From Verrucomicrobia bacterium S94 (lineage in GTDB: Bacteria; Verrucomicrobiota; Kiritimatiellia; Kiritimatiellales; Pontiellaceae), in assembly GCA_004299845.1 (NCBI GenBank), contig CP036201.1, forward strand, positions 1,302,001-1,366,000: 64,000 nt of DNA, given 5' to 3'. Both the position numbers and the translations under genes were made by a program. The notes under the pieces were generated by a model. It saw nothing but the letters and a program-made list of their open reading frames with translations, searched no databases and was not told where the DNA came from. Positions 61,251 to 64,000 of the stretch are shown piece by piece; position 1 is the first letter of the stretch, and the number at the start of each line of letters is the position of its first letter.

Positions 61251-62750
61251 ATGCATACTCAAAAAATACTGTTGATGCTGATGCTGTTCTGTTCTCCGAT
61301 TTTTACCGTAGCAGAACCGCTCAATGTTTTGATGATTTCGATCGACGATCTGAACGACTGGATCGGTCCGCTGGGCGGTCACCCGCAGGCTAAAACACCG
61401 AATCTGGACAAATTCTGCGAAGGCGGGGCGATGGTGTTCCGTAATGCAGTCTGCGCGGCGCCGCTCTGCGGGCCGTCGCGCTCGGCCGTCCTTTCCGGAT
61501 TTCTTCCGAGTACGACCGGTATTTATGGAAATGAGCATAATATGATCTTTTCGGATATGGTGAAACACCATGCCACCCTCCCGGAATATTTTTCAAAGCA
61601 TGGCTATTATACGCTCTCGAACGGCAAGATTTTCCACAAACACGGTATTGACGGTAAATACACGGACTTCGGCCACTGGGCCTTCGATGAGCATGCCCGG
61701 GCCCGCCGTTATACCAACAACAATCCGGACAGACAGAAAGTAACCGCCTGTAAATCCGGAACAATCAACGGCATTACGAAACCGGAATTTAAAGGAAAAG
61801 GAAAACTCAGCTGGGGGCCGACCTCCTGCAGCTTCGAGGAGATGGTCGACTATAAAGTTGCTGCCTGGACCGATGCGATGCTTCAGCGAGATTTTGACCG
61901 ACCGTTCTTTATCGCTTCCGGGATTATCAAACCGCACCTTCCGTGGTTTGTTCCTCAGGAATTTTTTGATCTGTATCCGCTTGAAACCATTCAGCCTCCG
62001 GAAGTCAACGCGGATGATCTGACCGACATCCGCACACCGCAGGGCAAACCGGCCTTTAAACCATCTCCTGAATATCTGTGGGTGAAAAAGCACGGACTGG
62101 AAAAAGAAGCCACCCATGCCTATCTGGCCAGTATCAGTTTTGCCGATGCCTGTCTCGGAAAGATCTTCCAGGCTCTGGAAAACAGCAGATATGCCGACAA
62201 CACCATCGTCATCATCTGGGGCGACCACGGGTGGCATCTCGGAGAAAAGCAACGTTTCCTCAAAAACACTACCTGGAACGAATCAGCCAAAACACCTTTA
62301 ATTATTAAAATGCCGGGCATGGAAAAACCGGCAATCTGCAACCGCACGGTCAGTCTGATCGATATCTACCCTACCCTCATCCGTCTCTGCGGCCTGCCGG
62401 AAAAGGAACTCGACGGCATCGATTTTTCACCGTTGCTGAAGGATCCGAATGCCGCATGGACACGGCCGGGCATTACTGTTTCCAATGCCGGAACCTCTGT
62501 GATGGGGGAACGCTGGCACTATATACAACAGCTTGACGGCACCGAAGAATTCTACGATCTTCAGAAAGACCCGATGGAATGGACGAATCTGATCAGCAGC
62601 CCGGAACATGCAGAACGGATTGATGCGATGAGAAAGTGGATTCCGTCAAAACGGGCTGAATTTACGGGACCGATCCTCAGAAAACCTAAAAATTATGTAA
62701 ATGCCGATGCAGCACCGAATATGAAAAGGGTTCTCAATGCACTTCAATAA
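61251..62750 (+). CDS. Type I sulfatase, iduronate-2-sulfatase-like
   Basis: Exported formylglycine-dependent sulfatase of 499 residues. Signal peptide, metal site LNVLMISIDDLNDWIGPLGG, modification motif CGPSRSAVLSG (Cys near residue 73), YTLSNGKIFHK, and IIWGDHGWHLGEK are visible. The DDLNDW and GDHGWHLGE motifs match the iduronate-2-sulfatase-like subgroup, widespread in marine polysaccharide degraders. GAGAGAT precedes the ATG. Its end overlaps the next gene by 14 bases if that gene starts at 62737. Confidence 0.92.
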   Translation: MHTQKILLMLMLFCSPIFTVAEPLNVLMISIDDLNDWIGPLGGHPQAKTPNLDKFCEGGAMVFRNAVCAAPLCGPSRSAVLSGFLPSTTGIYGNEHNMIFSDMVKHHATLPEYFSKHGYYTLSNGKIFHKHGIDGKYTDFGHWAFDEHARARRYTNNNPDRQKVTACKSGTINGITKPEFKGKGKLSWGPTSCSFEEMVDYKVAAWTDAMLQRDFDRPFFIASGIIKPHLPWFVPQEFFDLYPLETIQPPEVNADDLTDIRTPQGKPAFKPSPEYLWVKKHGLEKEATHAYLASISFADACLGKIFQALENSRYADNTIVIIWGDHGWHLGEKQRFLKNTTWNESAKTPLIIKMPGMEKPAICNRTVSLIDIYPTLIRLCGLPEKELDGIDFSPLLKDPNAAWTRPGITVSNAGTSVMGERWHYIQQLDGTEEFYDLQKDPMEWTNLISSPEHAERIDAMRKWIPSKRAEFTGPILRKPKNYVNADAAPNMKRVLNALQ

Positions 62751-64000
62751 AATGAGCGGTATTAACGCGTTTTTAGAAAATGCAGCCCGGACAAGCTCAT
62801 TGATTGCAGTGACGCTGTTGCTGCCGATGGTACTCTACGCGGAAGAACCGCTGATTGAATCCATCGACATCAACCGGCTCTCTTTTGAAGGAACCCTGGC
62901 GTTCTCTCCCGGTAACGGCAGTCTGCTGCGAATCGAATCCACGGAAGCCAATGCTTTTCCTTCTGTTTTAATCCACGCTCCCGATACCCCCTGGAATCTC
63001 ACCGGACATCGTTTTGTTGAAACATCGTTTACCAACACCGGCGATGTACCGGTTAACGTTGCCTTCTGGGCCGTGGGCCGGCCGGGCTGGGATGCGGCGG
63101 TCGAAACCGTTAAACTCGAACCCGGACACAGCGGTCTCTGTTCCATCGATCTTTCCCAGCGCTGGAAAGGCGGACGGGTGCCTAAACTCGATCCATCACA
63201 CATTGAATATCTGCGTATTTCGTTTCTGCGCCCCGCAACCGGTGCCTCTGTTGAAATGACTGCCGTCCGGCTGAAAGGACATGCTGAACCGCTCCGGTAC
63301 CCGGCCGGTTACGAACGGCTTGAAGTTCCTGCCATGATGAATGTTCCGCCGGTCCCGGGGAAACGGGTGAAGCATCAGCTGAAGACCTATGAAGACCGGG
63401 AAGCCTATCATGTGCTCTACCTGCCTCCGAACTGGAAACCGGGAAAACGCTTTCCGGTGATTGTGGAATATTCCGGAAACCGCTGGCTCAATCCGCCCTG
63501 CCATTCGCCGGGCCGGCCGGAGAGTGGCCGCATGGGATTCGGCATGTCGGAGGGTAAAGGATTTATCTGGGTCAATGCCCCCTTTGTGAACCGGGACGGA
63601 TCTCTGGCGCTGAACGGCTGGGGCGATGCCGATGTCACCGCGGATTATGCAATCGATCTGGTGGAAATGATCTGCACGGATTTCGGTGGCGATCCGGATA
63701 ACGTGATCCTCACCGGTTTTTCCCGCGGTGCCGTGGCCTGCGGATATATCGGACTGCGGAACGATAAGATTGCCGGACTATGGAAGGCTTTTCACCCGTG
63801 CCAGCATTATGACGGCGACGGCGTACACGGAGCGACCTTTGAAAGTGCGCTGAAGGAACGGATGCCGCGCCTCAACGGACGCCCCACCTTCCACACCGAC
63901 AACGGGCGGCATGCCGAACTGCACGAACTTTTTGAACGGACCGGGCAGCCGGTCACCTTTGCTGAATCGGGTATCGGTGCACATACCGATTCGATGCTGC
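62737..64000 (+). CDS. Exported alpha/beta-hydrolase esterase (partial, runs off right edge)
   Basis: Partial gene of at least 421 codons with no stop before the window end. The N-terminus has a signal-like stretch (LIAVTLLLPMVLYA), an about 180-residue beta-rich region, then an esterase/PHB-depolymerase-type alpha/beta hydrolase fold with YHVLYLPPNWKPGKRFPVIV and the nucleophile elbow GFSRGA (Ser near residue 329). It may remove acyl or aromatic esters from the polysaccharide (inference). The start at 62737 has AAGGG before it; an in-frame ATG at 62752 would remove the overlap with the sulfatase gene. Confidence 0.8.
   Translation, partial: MHFNKMSGINAFLENAARTSSLIAVTLLLPMVLYAEEPLIESIDINRLSFEGTLAFSPGNGSLLRIESTEANAFPSVLIHAPDTPWNLTGHRFVETSFTNTGDVPVNVAFWAVGRPGWDAAVETVKLEPGHSGLCSIDLSQRWKGGRVPKLDPSHIEYLRISFLRPATGASVEMTAVRLKGHAEPLRYPAGYERLEVPAMMNVPPVPGKRVKHQLKTYEDREAYHVLYLPPNWKPGKRFPVIVEYSGNRWLNPPCHSPGRPESGRMGFGMSEGKGFIWVNAPFVNRDGSLALNGWGDADVTADYAIDLVEMICTDFGGDPDNVILTGFSRGAVACGYIGLRNDKIAGLWKAFHPCQHYDGDGVHGATFESALKERMPRLNGRPTFHTDNGRHAELHELFERTGQPVTFAESGIGAHTDSML

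Overview
The window looks like a carbohydrate-catabolism region from a member of the PVC group, most likely Kiritimatiellota (Pontiella-like). The grounds are many exported formylglycine sulfatases and glycoside hydrolases, DUF1080 and secreted Gfo/Idh/MocA proteins, a PEP-CTERM protein, a short ECF sigma factor paired with FecR, and Asp-box (BNR) propellers. The placement is inferred from gene content; there is no rRNA or other marker. No tRNA, rRNA or CRISPR was seen, and no gene-free stretch exceeds 300 bases.

Layout. 1-6501 (minus): 5'-part of a sensor kinase gene, a PhoD-like phosphatase, and a sulfatase gene cut in two by a complete IS1380-family element (3964-5557, CTAG target duplication). 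6633-9081: GH29 alpha-fucosidase divergent from an AraC regulator. 9046-20454 (minus): DUF5703 glycosidase, beta-helix protein, BNR propeller, sialate O-acetylesterase-like protein and a larger BNR propeller; several of these genes overlap by ATGA. 20577-29527 (minus): two sulfatases, two GH43-like propeller proteins, DUF1080, Gfo/Idh/MocA. 29705-33318: PEP-CTERM protein and a large modular protein sharing an N-terminal module with the 16930-20454 protein. 33507-36352: NarL-type response regulator and sensor kinase, a paralogue of the kinase at 1-1759. 36399-41939: GH115-like protein, sulfatase, GH86 agarase/porphyranase-like lipoprotein. 42109-48300: modular PKD protein, DUF5060 glycosidase, FecR with a DNRLRE-like C-terminus, ECF sigma factor. 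48479-52130: dynamin-like GTPase plus KAP-like ATPase. 52288-58636: GH95, GH3, AraC, DUF1080. 58718-64000 (plus): GH2 beta-galactosidase, sulfatase, partial esterase.

Together the enzymes fit removal of sulfate and acyl groups and hydrolysis of a sulfated fucose/galactose-rich algal polysaccharide. Control appears to come from two AraC proteins, a two-component system and an ECF/FecR pair. The same promoter-like sequence, with identical spacing, lies before the sigma gene and before the PKD-protein gene.

Ten one-base frame breaks lie in G/C homopolymers in eight genes. Nine of them are repaired by adding one G or C, so I read them mainly as homopolymer undercalls rather than pseudogenes and annotate the genes at full length with the breaks noted. 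The most unusual items are the carbohydrate-binding-like FecR/ECF circuit with its shared promoter and the dynamin plus KAP-like pair embedded in catabolic genes.
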